The notes: generated by a model not told the origin, from the sequence alone. A stretch of 64,000 nucleotides of DNA from Roseofilum casamattae BLCC-M143 (GCF_030068455.1 NZ_JAQOSQ010000012.1:62001-126000), one strand, 5' to 3'. Positions 8,935 through 18,151 are shown, numbered from the stretch's first letter. Translations and numbers: made by a program.

Positions 8935-9870
8935 CTAAATCGAACCGCTGACCTCATCTCCCGTCCATTCCAACGTATCTCCAAGTTTCTCTCCCGTATG
9001 ATAAGCAGCGAGCAAAATTTCCGAGGTTTTTCCCCAGGCAATTTGACCGGTTTTATCAATCCCGATCGCCCCTAAATCGCGCTGATTTGCTTTCGATTCT
9101 GTCATGGTTTTCGCAAAGGCATCGGCTAAAGACATGCCATCGGTCACCCGCACTACAATCCGCGCGGCAATACATTCATTAATAATATCTTCGCCAATTC
9201 CAGTACAACTAATTCCCGCATCAGATGTCGCATAATTGCCCGCTGGCATAGCCGAATCGCTCACCCGTCCAATATACTCAAATCCTTTTCCTCCCGTAGA
9301 AGTTCCGGCAGCAATTTTTCCTTGGTTATCTAAGACAACCACTCCAATCGTTCCCGTTCCCGCTGGAGTTGAAACTACATTGGCCATGCTGCGTTTAAAA
9401 TTATCTTTCCGGTCTTGCAACCATTCATTTAAACGCAAATCCGTGAGCGGATTATGAGTTGGAACTTGCAACTCGCGGACTAATTCGATCGCGCCCAAAT
9501 CCGAGAGAACGCGATCGCTTTTTTCCTGCAAAACCTGCGCCAGTTCTACCGGATTTTTGACCCGCGACACATTAATGACGCCGCTAAATGTCTGCGTCTC
9601 CCCATTCATCAACGACGCACTCATGCGAATCTGTCCGTCCGACTGTAATACCGAACCCGTTCCAGCATTGTAGCGAGGATCGTCTTCGAGTAAACGGCAT
9701 CCTTGAATGACTGCTTCTAGAGCTGGAATTCCTGCCTCTAAACCGGCATACACTTGCTTCAAAATATCGTAGAGCGATTCCCGAACCGCTGCAATACCGC
9801 CCTGACCCTGTAAAGAGCTGCCCGCACCGCCATGAATAATCAGTTTCGGCGTATGAGTTCCAGATGTCAT
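8935..9870 (-). CDS. Isoaspartyl peptidase/L-asparaginase (Ntn hydrolase)
   Basis: This is a member of the plant-type asparaginase family, which hydrolyses beta-aspartyl dipeptides and L-asparagine. The precursor cleaves itself, exposing a threonine: GTIGVVVLD (about residue 175 of the chosen protein) is the cleavage site. The substrate-binding block RVSDSAMPAGNYA and the glycine-rich IHGGAGS near the N-terminus also match. I chose the ATG at 9870 (311 residues), the normal family length; a TTG 69 bases further upstream would add a non-conserved tail. The small DUF2256 gene lies 78 bases upstream on the same strand. Confidence 0.9.
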   Translation of the reverse strand: MTSGTHTPKLIIHGGAGSSLQGQGGIAAVRESLYDILKQVYAGLEAGIPALEAVIQGCRLLEDDPRYNAGTGSVLQSDGQIRMSASLMNGETQTFSGVINVSRVKNPVELAQVLQEKSDRVLSDLGAIELVRELQVPTHNPLTDLRLNEWLQDRKDNFKRSMANVVSTPAGTGTIGVVVLDNQGKIAAGTSTGGKGFEYIGRVSDSAMPAGNYATSDAGISCTGIGEDIINECIAARIVVRVTDGMSLADAFAKTMTESKANQRDLGAIGIDKTGQIAWGKTSEILLAAYHTGEKLGDTLEWTGDEVSGSI

Positions 9871-9948
9871 GAATGTAGAGTGTTGCTTATTGTTTCGATC
9901 TTTGGTTAATTTACCATTTTGCCACCCCAATTTACCCAATCTACAGGA

Positions 9949-10101
9949 TTAGGAGCGTTGGTTGCGATCGCGGCGACAGCGTTCGGAGCAATACTTCACC
10001 TCATCCCAACATTTCGCCCATTTCTTGCGCCAGGCAAATGGGCGATCGCAAACCGGGCAAATCTTAGTTGGTAAATCTGATTTTAATCGTTGACGAGCCA
10101 T
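9949..10101 (-). CDS. DUF2256 small zinc-ribbon-like protein
   Basis: A 50-residue basic protein read directly from the minus strand. It has two Cys pairs: CPVC followed by the family signature RPFAWRKKW, then YCSERCR near the C-terminus. The CxxC plus CxxxC arrangement and the central Trp-rich segment define DUF2256, which probably binds zinc. Family members are widespread in cyanobacteria and proteobacteria, often near cryptochrome/photolyase-type genes; none is visible here. The gene sits between the divergent trmJ gene and the isoaspartyl peptidase gene. Function unknown. Confidence 0.85.
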   Translation of the reverse strand: MARQRLKSDLPTKICPVCDRPFAWRKKWAKCWDEVKYCSERCRRDRNQRS

Positions 10102-10160
10102 GTTAACGTGAAGAACCGATTGAGATAAGATTATGCTTCACCCATGCAGGCGATCGCATT

Positions 10161-10922
10161 ATGGATAGTCGTAGTTTATCTCAAGTTAGAATTGTTCTGG
10201 TTGAGCCAGCCGGCCCCTTGAATGTCGGCTCGGTTGCCCGTATCATGAAGAATATGGGCTTAACCCAGCTCGTGCTGGTCAATCCACAATGCGATCCTCT
10301 CTCAGCAGACGCGCGACAAATGGCCGTCCATGCTCCCGAGATTCTTACCTCTGCTCGGATGGTAGCGAGCCTGCCAGAAGCTTTGCAAGACTGCCAAAAA
10401 GTTGTTGCCACCGCTGCTCGTCCCATCGACTTACCCACCGACTTCGAGACTCCCGAGCGCCTCATTCCGTGGATGTTAGATACCAATAGTGCTCTAGTTT
10501 TTGGTCGCGAAGATCGAGGCTTGAGCAACGACGAACTCAACTTAGCTCAACGGTTTCTGCGCATTCCCAGCCATCCTGTTTATCCCTCTCTCAATCTAGC
10601 CCAGTCAGTTGCGATTTGCTGCTACGAACTTTACCGGTATATCCGAGAACCCTCTCATTCTCGAGAACCCGCAGCACCCATTCCGTCTAACTCTTCCGAG
10701 CTAGCCTCGCGAGATGCCATTGAAGGCTATTACGATCGCTTAGAATCCTTATTGCTAGATATCGGTTACCTCCATCCTCATACTGCTCGCCGTCGCATGG
10801 AAAAACTCCGACGACTTTACAACCGCGCTTATCCGAGCAGCGAAGAAGTCGCTATGTTGCAAGGGATAGTATCGCAAGTGAAATGGGCGATCGCCAACTC
10901 GGGCAAAGAAGAATCACAATGA
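10161..10922 (+). CDS. trmJ: tRNA/rRNA methyltransferase of the TrmJ (SpoU) family
   Basis: This 253-residue protein is a SPOUT-class RNA 2'-O-methyltransferase. Motif 1 is in RIVLVEPAGPLNVGSVARIMKN at the N-terminus, motif 2 in LVFGREDRGLSNDE near residue 115, and motif 3 in PSLNLAQSVAICCYEL near 145; together they form the SAM-binding knot. The C-terminal 80 residues form a helical extension as in TrmJ, which methylates the ribose at position 32 of tRNA. Position 32 specificity is inferred from family membership; a related TrmH-family target is possible. The ATG at 10161 starts directly at the conserved N-terminus. Confidence 0.88.
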   Translation: MDSRSLSQVRIVLVEPAGPLNVGSVARIMKNMGLTQLVLVNPQCDPLSADARQMAVHAPEILTSARMVASLPEALQDCQKVVATAARPIDLPTDFETPERLIPWMLDTNSALVFGREDRGLSNDELNLAQRFLRIPSHPVYPSLNLAQSVAICCYELYRYIREPSHSREPAAPIPSNSSELASRDAIEGYYDRLESLLLDIGYLHPHTARRRMEKLRRLYNRAYPSSEEVAMLQGIVSQVKWAIANSGKEESQ

Positions 10923-10963
10923 GCGGTTTCAACACTATCCCTCAGAAGCGATCGTCCCTCAAC

Positions 10964-11983
10964 TCAGTCATTATTTCTCATATTCTCCTCTAACCAATGG
11001 GATAAATCCTCCACGCTAACCAATTCAAATATAGCAATGCCGAGTAACTCTAATTGAGATAGAGATAACTCTTCTATCCGTGTTTGCAGACTCAGATCGA
11101 GCGCTCCAAAACGCTGCTCTAGCAATCGCAAAATCAGTTTAAGTTGTCCAGACAGTTCTCCCTGTTGCAGTCCTTCTTGCAGTCCTTCTTGCAGTCCTTC
11201 AGCATGTCCTTCAGCACGTCCTTCAGCACGTCCTTCAGCATGTCCTTCAGCATGTCCTTCTCTGAGAGCTTCTGTTCTCGCGTGCGCCACATAACCTTGC
11301 TGATCGAGCAGCCAGAGTTCTTTTCTGTGCAACTCTTCTGCTTCCTTTTGACTGAGGTTGGCTCGGTTGGCTATTTCCAAGGCTTGACCGATCTCCGGTA
11401 CCTCTTCGAGAGAACTGGGAATCATCTCGAGATTGGGTGCCTCTTTCAGGAAATAAATCCATTTTTCAGTCAAGTTTTGCAACTCCTCTAGAGATTTATG
11501 GAATTTCCGCAACTCGACAAAGATCAGTTCCATCTGTTCGTCCGGATAGTCAAATGACTCATTTTTCTCCCACAAAGAAAAACGAGTGATAATGGATTCA
11601 ACGTCAGGAAATAAAGGAAAATCAACTATACTTAGAGCAATAACCGGCCGCAGTCCCACATAAGCTTGGGCGCTGGTGAGTTGATTCCCATAGGTCTTCG
11701 CACAGTTATACAACACTCGCTTTTTAAACGCAGGTACATTGAGCACTTGCATCTCAATGAGTACGGTGGTTCCATTACTTAAGATGGCTTTGACATCCAG
11801 ATAGCTGTCTTTCAGGGTGTTAAGATTGGGTTGATTATACGGATCGATAATTTCGAGGTCGGTAATTTCCGAGCGACCGTCATAGATCAGTGCATTTAAA
11901 AAGCTAATCAGGATATCCTTACTTCCTTGGGAACCAAAGATACGCTTAAAGGCAAAATCGGTTTTGGGACTGATAAATTCCAT
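10964..11983 (-). CDS. Rpn family PD-(D/E)XK nuclease / transposase-like protein
   Basis: This 339-residue protein has the N-terminal Rpn/TIGR01784 module: the start FISPKTDFAFKRIFG, then the PD-(D/E)XK core with DVKA and IEMQV (residues about 85-100) as probable metal-binding acids. Rpn proteins in E. coli act as recombination-promoting endonucleases; the cyanobacterial expansions are mostly uncharacterised. The C-terminal part contains nine imperfect four-residue repeats (EGHA, EGRA, EGLQ) encoded by a 12-bp tandem array. Such tails are common in this family and vary in copy number. The gene stands alone and converges on trmJ. Confidence 0.88.
   Translation of the reverse strand: MEFISPKTDFAFKRIFGSQGSKDILISFLNALIYDGRSEITDLEIIDPYNQPNLNTLKDSYLDVKAILSNGTTVLIEMQVLNVPAFKKRVLYNCAKTYGNQLTSAQAYVGLRPVIALSIVDFPLFPDVESIITRFSLWEKNESFDYPDEQMELIFVELRKFHKSLEELQNLTEKWIYFLKEAPNLEMIPSSLEEVPEIGQALEIANRANLSQKEAEELHRKELWLLDQQGYVAHARTEALREGHAEGHAEGRAEGRAEGHAEGLQEGLQEGLQQGELSGQLKLILRLLEQRFGALDLSLQTRIEELSLSQLELLGIAIFELVSVEDLSHWLEENMRNND
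11161..11256. repeat. 12-bp tandem array inside the Rpn-type gene
   Basis: Seven contiguous 12-bp units run from 11173 to 11256 (CTTCAGCATGTC, CTTCAGCACGTC or CTTCTTGCAGTC), preceded by one degenerate unit at 11161-11172. The unit length is a multiple of three, so copy changes keep the frame open. Confidence 0.9.
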
Positions 11984-12197
11984 AGGTCTGGCGAAGCTAC
12001 TTTCACTACCCCTTGTTTAATCGTAGCACCAACTTAAGATTTCCTCTCGCGTTACTTGTGACGATACTCTCTAGAGCTTAGAATAATGAACGTTTGCTTG
12101 CGCGATCGCAGAGGAAGGAGTAACTATTGACAAAAATACTGTCAAAGCAATGAGGTTTGGCTTAAATTTACAGTAACTGAGATATGGAGAGTCGTTG

Positions 12198-13889
12198 ATG
12201 GCGAAATCTGGAGGAAAAAAAATTGTGCGTCGTTCTCAACGTCTTGGAGGTCATCCCTCGAAAACCACCCATCTAGCCACAAACTCCCCTCGTTCGGTTC
12301 AATCTCCATTGCCCAAAGGAACTCCTGAAGGCAGAAACACTCGACGAAAACCCAAGCTCAAACTCAGACAACGAAAACCCCCTGTCTGGAAACAACTCTT
12401 ACGAGCAATACTCAAACCTTTGCTCTCCGTCGATAGTACCCATCGCTCCCGCTCTTCCAAAGCCCCAAGCAAACCGAGTAAAATTCGCTCCACTCGAGGC
12501 AGAACAACCAGCTCTCCCCCTCCTATTCCACCACTGAGCATCAACTCTAAGCGCGCTAACAGTCCATCGCGCCCGTCCCCCCGCCAGCAACAACGGAGCA
12601 AATCCCGAGATCTCGCGGCTCCCTTTGCTTCGCGTCCTTCCTTAAAAGCAGCAACCGCCAAGCAAAAAAGATCCCAGGAAACTCTGAGCCGCCGTTTGCG
12701 AGGGATGGGCAAACCAGTAAGGGCGAGCAAACCAAATCGACACCGAGAACCCCGTCCCGTATCGCCCCTCGTCTATGGGATCCGATTTTTAATCTTGGGA
12801 GTGGGAATATTTGCGATCGCCGGAACCCTACTTTCCGCCTCAGATCCCAGTAGCACGCTCTTCCTCGGCCAAAAAATTGCCTCTCGAGGAAGTCTCTCAT
12901 CTTACACCATTACCGAACAATACTCTTCCGAATCGAGAGATGCAACCGATGCTTTGCTGCGCGAGAATCTTGCCGAGCAAACTCCTTGGACTACGCGGCC
13001 TCGTTCTCTACACCTCGCCCAAGAACTCAATCCCCTCAAAACAGAGATTAAAACCTTATCCACTCAGCGTCCTCAATTCCAGCCTGGGATATTTATCTTA
13101 GATTTAGATACCAATAACTATGTCGATTTGGCAGGGACGACGACTATTCCTGCTGCCAGTACGATTAAGTTGCCCATATTATTAGCATTTTTCCAAGATG
13201 TAGATGCTGGAAAGATTCGCCTTGACGAACGACTTGCTCTGACTGAAGACCATATTGCCGGAGGCTCTGGAGATCTGCAATACGACCAAATTGGCAGCGA
13301 GTACAGCGCACTTAATGTTGCGACTTGGATGATGACCGCAAGCGATAATACAGCAACGAATATGATTATCGATCGCCTCGGTGGCTTGGACAAGGTGAAT
13401 CAACGCTTGAGCGGTTGGGGATTGCAGCAAACTGTTATTCGGGAAAAGTTACCCGATTTAGACGGAAATAATACCACTTCGGCTCGCGAGTTAGCCCATT
13501 TAATGGCGGCTCTTCATGAAGGAGAACTGGTCTCGTTAAAATCGCGCGATCGCATTCTCAATATTATGGGCAGAACCGAAACCAGCGTCTTACTCGAACA
13601 AGGTCTGGGAGATGACACTCAGATTGCTCACAAAACCGGCGATATTGGCGAAATGTTGGGCGATGTGGGACTGATCGATTTGGCCAATGGCAAGCGCTAT
13701 ATTGCTGCGGTTTTAGTCGAACGTCCCCATAATGATTATGGCGCTGCCGATTTAATTGGGGAAATTTCGCAAGCCACCTACCAATATTTACAAAACCCAC
13801 CGAACCCTTCTCCAGAGCCAAATTTAGACGAGCTACCCGTGGAGTTTCCGGAAGCAACGGCTCATCGGGAGAGGCGTCATCGAGACTAA
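12198..13889 (+). CDS. Membrane-anchored beta-lactamase-like serine hydrolase
   Basis: The C-terminal 300 residues are a class A beta-lactamase/DD-peptidase fold: the SxxK nucleophile in AASTIKLP (about residue 320), the SDN motif in ASDNTATN (about 385) and KTG in HKTGDIGE (about 475). A transmembrane segment (IRFLILGVGIFAIAGTLL, about 195-212) separates this periplasmic part from about 190 strongly basic residues rich in Arg, Lys, Ser and Pro, predicted to stay in the cytoplasm. I chose the ATG at 12198, which has GGAGA (12186-12190) upstream; the TTG just before it is less likely. Many cyanobacteria encode such proteins without being beta-lactam resistant; a peptidoglycan role is plausible. 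The stop codon interlocks with that of the convergent O-antigen ligase gene. Confidence 0.85.
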   Translation: MAKSGGKKIVRRSQRLGGHPSKTTHLATNSPRSVQSPLPKGTPEGRNTRRKPKLKLRQRKPPVWKQLLRAILKPLLSVDSTHRSRSSKAPSKPSKIRSTRGRTTSSPPPIPPLSINSKRANSPSRPSPRQQQRSKSRDLAAPFASRPSLKAATAKQKRSQETLSRRLRGMGKPVRASKPNRHREPRPVSPLVYGIRFLILGVGIFAIAGTLLSASDPSSTLFLGQKIASRGSLSSYTITEQYSSESRDATDALLRENLAEQTPWTTRPRSLHLAQELNPLKTEIKTLSTQRPQFQPGIFILDLDTNNYVDLAGTTTIPAASTIKLPILLAFFQDVDAGKIRLDERLALTEDHIAGGSGDLQYDQIGSEYSALNVATWMMTASDNTATNMIIDRLGGLDKVNQRLSGWGLQQTVIREKLPDLDGNNTTSARELAHLMAALHEGELVSLKSRDRILNIMGRTETSVLLEQGLGDDTQIAHKTGDIGEMLGDVGLIDLANGKRYIAAVLVERPHNDYGAADLIGEISQATYQYLQNPPNPSPEPNLDELPVEFPEATAHRERRHRD

Positions 13890-15154
13890 CAAGGTTCGCG
13901 ATGCCAGAGCGATCGCCCATTTCCCGATAAAATTAGACTGCGCGCCAGAACATATAGGAAAATGGTTGTCATGGCATATTCATAGATAAAATAGTCAAAA
14001 ACTTGTGAGGATAAGAACAAGATAACCGGGATAAAATCAACCCAGACTTTCCCGATTGCAATTCGGCAAACGATCGCTAAAATTATAGTAAATAAACTCA
14101 GACCAACCAGTCCTAACTCTACGGCAATACCCAAGAATAAATTATGGGTGTTAAAACGTGCATGTCCGTATAACTGTTTTGCGAACACTTCTTGAAACAC
14201 TCCCAGTCCAACCCCAGAAATAGGATATTGACGAGCTGCTTTTAGTCCTTGTTTCCAGAGAATAAATCGGTCTTGCATCGAGGATTTTGACAGAGCATGG
14301 CGAACGGGGACTGGTGCTTCTGGTAAGGTTGAGTTAGCCACGGCTGCAGGTATTCCTAAAGGAGATAAATCGACAGTTCCCGCCCAAAAATTGGGGATGA
14401 TTCGTTGGGAGGAGACGGGGACGAGCAGCAAGCAAACGAGCCAAAAACAGAGTAGATTAACGGCAAGTTTGATGGATATTTTTTTAGATAATAAGAGAAG
14501 AAAAAGTCCGACAATCCAGACCAGCCAGCCATTACGACTGGCCGATAAAGCGGTGAGGATTAAAAATGGGTATGCCCAATACTGCTTCGGTAAATAGGGG
14601 CGATCGCGATTCCACATTAAGGCTAAACAACTACCAATGGCCATCAGTACGCCAAAGGGATTGGGCCCTTGAATGACCGAACGAATCCTGGGATAATTAT
14701 CGGGATAGCTGAATAGCTTAATCATCCAGGTATGAGGAAAGGCTTCTTCGAGAAAACCTCCCATGGCAATTAGAGTCAACAGAACGAAGATGATTTTGTC
14801 GGCGGTTTTTACGTTTATCGTCGAACTAAGCAAGGCAAACAAGGCGCAAAACGCAACGCCATAAATCGAGTATTTAATCGTATACTTAATGGCGATCGCC
14901 CTCCAATCACTGGCCAAGGCAGCAATCCATACCCAACTATAAAAGAGACTCAATAGTGTCCACAGGAGAGGGAATTGGCGTACTCGAGCAACAAATGAGT
15001 TCCAATTAACTATAATTGCCCAAATTCCAGCTATTCCCATGAGGAGAAAATGGACGCCAACCTCCAGGACGGGTATCTTGATGCGCGAGAGGAGAGAGGA
15101 GTATAACAGGAGCAGAAATAATCCTCGATTCACTGTTGATAAAGAAAGACGCAC
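13886..15154 (-). CDS. O-antigen ligase / Wzy-type polymerase family protein
   Basis: This 422-residue integral membrane protein has about ten or more hydrophobic segments and one large loop at about residues 240-320. The motif GHARFNTHNLFLGIAVELG, with its conserved His after the big loop, is the Wzy_C signature of O-antigen ligases and polysaccharide polymerases. It should act in the cytoplasmic membrane, joining or polymerising lipid-linked glycans at the outer face. It follows a glycosyltransferase gene with a 14-base gap on the same strand, so the two form an exopolysaccharide or lipopolysaccharide operon. Ligase versus polymerase cannot be decided from sequence. Confidence 0.85.
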   Translation of the reverse strand: MRLSLSTVNRGLFLLLLYSSLLSRIKIPVLEVGVHFLLMGIAGIWAIIVNWNSFVARVRQFPLLWTLLSLFYSWVWIAALASDWRAIAIKYTIKYSIYGVAFCALFALLSSTINVKTADKIIFVLLTLIAMGGFLEEAFPHTWMIKLFSYPDNYPRIRSVIQGPNPFGVLMAIGSCLALMWNRDRPYLPKQYWAYPFLILTALSASRNGWLVWIVGLFLLLLSKKISIKLAVNLLCFWLVCLLLVPVSSQRIIPNFWAGTVDLSPLGIPAAVANSTLPEAPVPVRHALSKSSMQDRFILWKQGLKAARQYPISGVGLGVFQEVFAKQLYGHARFNTHNLFLGIAVELGLVGLSLFTIILAIVCRIAIGKVWVDFIPVILFLSSQVFDYFIYEYAMTTIFLYVLARSLILSGNGRSLWHREPC

Positions 15155-15168
15155 GATCTCTAAACATT

Positions 15169-16296
15169 CTAAGCTGACAGCAATGTCTTCAATCGATCGG
15201 TGAATCGATCCAGACTATAGTTGTGTATCACATAATTGCGTAAAGCTTCCGGATTGTAGAGTCGCTGGTTGGGATACTCTCCCTGTAAAATTTGAGCGAG
15301 AGTTTTGGCGATCGCCTCCACATCTTCCGGATTAACTAAACTGCCCCAGTCTCCTCCAGCCAGGGGATCGACGGCTCCATCGCGATCGCCAGCTAATGCG
15401 GGTTTTCCGCAGGCCATAGACTCTAAATAAACAATGCCAAAGCCTTCTCCCTGACTGGGTAAAGCAAATAGATCGCAGAGATTGTAATGATCGCACAGTT
15501 CGTCATCGGACACAGCCCCCGTTAAGGTCACGAACTCCGATAGTTCGAGTTCCTCAATCCTCCTTTCGATCCACGGGCGATCGTCTCCTTTACCCACCAG
15601 CAGATAATGAATGGTGGGCAGGTGCTGGCGCAACTGGGTTAGGGCTTCTAAAATAACTCCATAACCCTTATAGTGCGCCGATCTGCCCAAACGACTGACC
15701 GTGAGAATAATTGGTTGTTCTGGCGAAAGGCCGTAGCGTTGCAGCAAATAATCTGGTTTGGGTTTAATCTGAAACCGTTGCGGATCGAATGTATTGGGCA
15801 AGACAACCATTTGTTCCTCCGTTAAATCTTGCTCCGCTAACAAACGCGATCGCGTATATTCACTGACCGCAACGACCCGATTCGCATGAGACAATGCCCC
15901 TCGCAGTCGTGTATCCTGAAGATTCCAGACCTCCGTTCCATGGCCGATAATCCAATACGGACAGCCCAACCACTGTTTCAGGCGATCGCACACCACACCA
16001 TAATTAACGTGAGTACAAATTGTTAAACTCGGACGTTTTTGCCAGCTCAGTTTGACTAAACTCAACCCCAACAGCACGCTTTGCACCCAGCGCGGAAACC
16101 GGCCAAATACATGAAATCTCGTTTGCGGTAGAAATCCGTGAGATTCAGGGATACAGGAGTCATACTTGAGAAAAACGTCATACTCTGCTTGAGGATAAAT
16201 ACATTGCAAGCTATGAAGAAGAAAAGCGGAGTACACTTGAATCCCGCCTTTGAACCCAAATATATTGGGAAATACCAGAAAGAATCGAGGAGCCAT
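15169..16296 (-). CDS. Glycosyltransferase family 4 (GT-B) protein
   Basis: This 375-residue protein has the two Rossmann-like halves of GT-B enzymes. The N-terminal half begins FFLVFPNIFGFKGGIQVY with the acceptor-side glycine motif. The C-terminal half has ILTVSRLGRSAHYKG near residue 200 and the donor-binding signature GEGFGIVYLESMACGKP near 285, with both glutamates of the E-x7-E motif. It transfers a sugar from a nucleotide donor to a growing glycan; the sugar is unknown. It is the first gene of a two-gene unit with the downstream O-antigen ligase-like gene. The start ATG at 16296 agrees with the conserved first strand. Confidence 0.88.
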   Translation of the reverse strand: MAPRFFLVFPNIFGFKGGIQVYSAFLLHSLQCIYPQAEYDVFLKYDSCIPESHGFLPQTRFHVFGRFPRWVQSVLLGLSLVKLSWQKRPSLTICTHVNYGVVCDRLKQWLGCPYWIIGHGTEVWNLQDTRLRGALSHANRVVAVSEYTRSRLLAEQDLTEEQMVVLPNTFDPQRFQIKPKPDYLLQRYGLSPEQPIILTVSRLGRSAHYKGYGVILEALTQLRQHLPTIHYLLVGKGDDRPWIERRIEELELSEFVTLTGAVSDDELCDHYNLCDLFALPSQGEGFGIVYLESMACGKPALAGDRDGAVDPLAGGDWGSLVNPEDVEAIAKTLAQILQGEYPNQRLYNPEALRNYVIHNYSLDRFTDRLKTLLSA

Positions 16297-16458
16297 AATA
16301 ATGATGAGGAGGCGAACTATAGATCGAGCGCTGCTTCTGTAGTGTTCTCAGTTGAAATCAATCGTTTTTATGCTACTTTAGCAAAATTGTTATATTAATT
16401 TACATCGATCCTGACCTACAATAGGAGCAAATTCACCGATCGCTTAGGACAGAACGCT

Positions 16459-17100
16459 ATGTCAGTTATTGCTGTCATCGACTATGATATGGGAAATTTG
16501 CACTCCGCGTGTAAGGGATTGGAAAAAGCTGGTGCAACGCCCAACGTGACCGATAGTGCTTCAGAAATTCACAATGCCGATGCTGTAGTTTTACCCGGAG
16601 TTGGGGCATTCGATCCAGCCGTCCGACACATCCGATCTCGCCATCTGGAAGAACCCATTCAGCAGGCGATCGCCAGTGGCAAACCCTTTCTCGGCATTTG
16701 CGTGGGATTGCAAATTCTCTTTGACTATAGCGAAGAAGGCAGCGAACCCGGTTTAGGTATTATCCCTGGGGCCGTCCGTCGCTTCCACTTGGAACCGGGA
16801 ATTACAATTCCCCACATGGGATGGAATCACCTCCACTTTAGCCAACCCAATATTCCCCTGTGGCAAGACTTATCAACGGCGTCCTGGATGTACTTCGTTC
16901 ACTCCTACTATGTCGATCCAACCGATGCTCGAGTTACAGCCGCAACAGTCACTCACGGCAGTCAAACAGTAACGGCAGCGATCGCCCGCGATAACCTGAT
17001 AGGAGTGCAATTCCACCCGGAAAAATCAGACCAGGCTGGATTGCAAATTCTCGCCAATTTTGTCCAGCACGTGGGATCTAACGTCCACGCATGTGTTTAG
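16459..17100 (+). CDS. hisH: Imidazole glycerol phosphate synthase subunit HisH
   Basis: This 213-residue class I glutamine amidotransferase is the glutaminase subunit of imidazole glycerol phosphate synthase in histidine synthesis. It releases ammonia from glutamine and passes it to HisF. The nucleophile Cys lies in GICVGLQ (about residue 82) and the His-Glu pair in VQFHPEKS near the C-terminus; the start VIAVIDYDMGNLHSA and the oxyanion strand PGVGAFDPA are typical. The length is normal. No other his gene is adjacent, which is usual in cyanobacteria, where his genes are scattered. Confidence 0.95.
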   Translation: MSVIAVIDYDMGNLHSACKGLEKAGATPNVTDSASEIHNADAVVLPGVGAFDPAVRHIRSRHLEEPIQQAIASGKPFLGICVGLQILFDYSEEGSEPGLGIIPGAVRRFHLEPGITIPHMGWNHLHFSQPNIPLWQDLSTASWMYFVHSYYVDPTDARVTAATVTHGSQTVTAAIARDNLIGVQFHPEKSDQAGLQILANFVQHVGSNVHACV

Positions 17101-17128
17101 TCTTAACTCTCATCCTTACAGCCGAACA

Positions 17129-17419
17129 ATGGTGTTACCCCTGGTTATTGAGGAAACAGCACTATTTCAATTCAAATTCTGGCTCAATCACCAGATTCAA
17201 GATGGAATGCATTACCAATACGACATGTTTTGCCGGTTGCATACCGTCTCCTCAGACCAACGCGCTCGGCTCTATCAATGGGGCTGTAAACTGAGTCAAT
17301 CCGGAACCCCTACAATCATTAGTCTGAACGAGCATAGTTGTAGCTTGTGGGTGAGTTTGCGCGACCCTCTAGTCAAATTAGTTCTCATTGATGGGATTGA
17401 CTTAGACTGGCCTTCATAA
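17129..17419 (+). CDS. Conserved hypothetical protein
   Basis: A 96-residue soluble protein that I cannot assign. It starts at ATG 17129, 28 bases after the hisH stop, on the same strand. It is rich in aromatic residues and His, with no signal peptide or membrane segment, and shows alternating strand-helix character: a first segment LPLVIEETALFQFKFW, then a helix around DQRARLYQWGCKL, and two strands near the end. It may be co-transcribed with hisH; no functional inference is justified. Codon use resembles its neighbours, which supports a real gene. Confidence 0.6.
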   Translation: MVLPLVIEETALFQFKFWLNHQIQDGMHYQYDMFCRLHTVSSDQRARLYQWGCKLSQSGTPTIISLNEHSCSLWVSLRDPLVKLVLIDGIDLDWPS

Positions 17420-18151
17420 TCCCTATTAGCTAGATGCAAACCCCCTACCACCAACGGCTGCGACTCCTGACGTTAAGACGTTAGATTTGTCAATTAACTT
17501 AATCTAAACAATTTCCCCATTTTGCAAAAAAATGAGTTATGTTAACATGAAAACACCAGCAGCCGAGATTCTTAAGATACTCTTAAGATGTGCGCGCAGC
17601 GATTAACTCGCTGGTTCTGCTCCTGTAGAACCGGCGGGAAAAACACTACACTATCGTGTTTTTCTGTAGTGCAGAAACTAAGCTAATCCTCCGAGCACCA
17701 GAGAAGGTAATATCGTGGTAAAAAAATTTTTTGACTTAAACGTTTCTAGTTCCTCTCCCTTATCTGGAGATGAGACAGGAGGCTTGCACGTCGTTTTTTA
17801 CCAGTTAGGATAGTAGTTGCGACTACCAACCTTGCTCGATATTGCTTTCCTCCCTCATTGAGGAGTCATCGAACTGCGATCGGTCATTCAACGATAAAAG
17901 TTGTTCCCACCAAAACTGAATTAGCCTTCGGAATTGTTTCTTGGAACAATTGGCAGTGATGAGTCTTTTTACTTATCACTTACCGATCGACAGACAACCA
18001 TCAATTATTAATTTACAACCGACCCACACACAAATCTGGCAAGTATTGTTAAACTTGAAAAGTTTGTTTATGGGTAGTGGTGAACCAACTCACTAACACC
18101 ATTTCTCCATTGGAATTCTTAACCCTATCAAAAGAGCATGAGGAACGCGGC
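17420..18151 (+). other. Long non-coding leader region of sigA with hairpins
   Basis: No convincing gene lies in these 730 bases. Three hairpins follow each other: CAGCGA/TCGCTG (17597-17613), GGTTCT/AGAACC (17613-17632), and GAAAAACAC/GTGTTTTTC (17638-17664). The last competes with CACTACA/TGTAGTG (17644-17650 with 17665-17671), since both use the same CAC. A further stem, AATTGTT/AACAATT, lies near 17932-17955. Long leaders with several promoters are known for cyanobacterial primary sigma genes. A small RNA or attenuator is possible but unproven. Confidence 0.45.

Noticed and set aside
17420-18076. A tRNA or known small RNA in the sigA leader
   Set aside because: No cloverleaf or TTCGA T-loop is visible, and no motif of Yfr1, 6S RNA or the glutamine riboswitch was found by eye.
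18077-18151. GTG start for sigA that would add 25 residues
   Set aside because: The ATG at 18152 has AGGAA at good spacing and gives the N-terminus typical of SigA.
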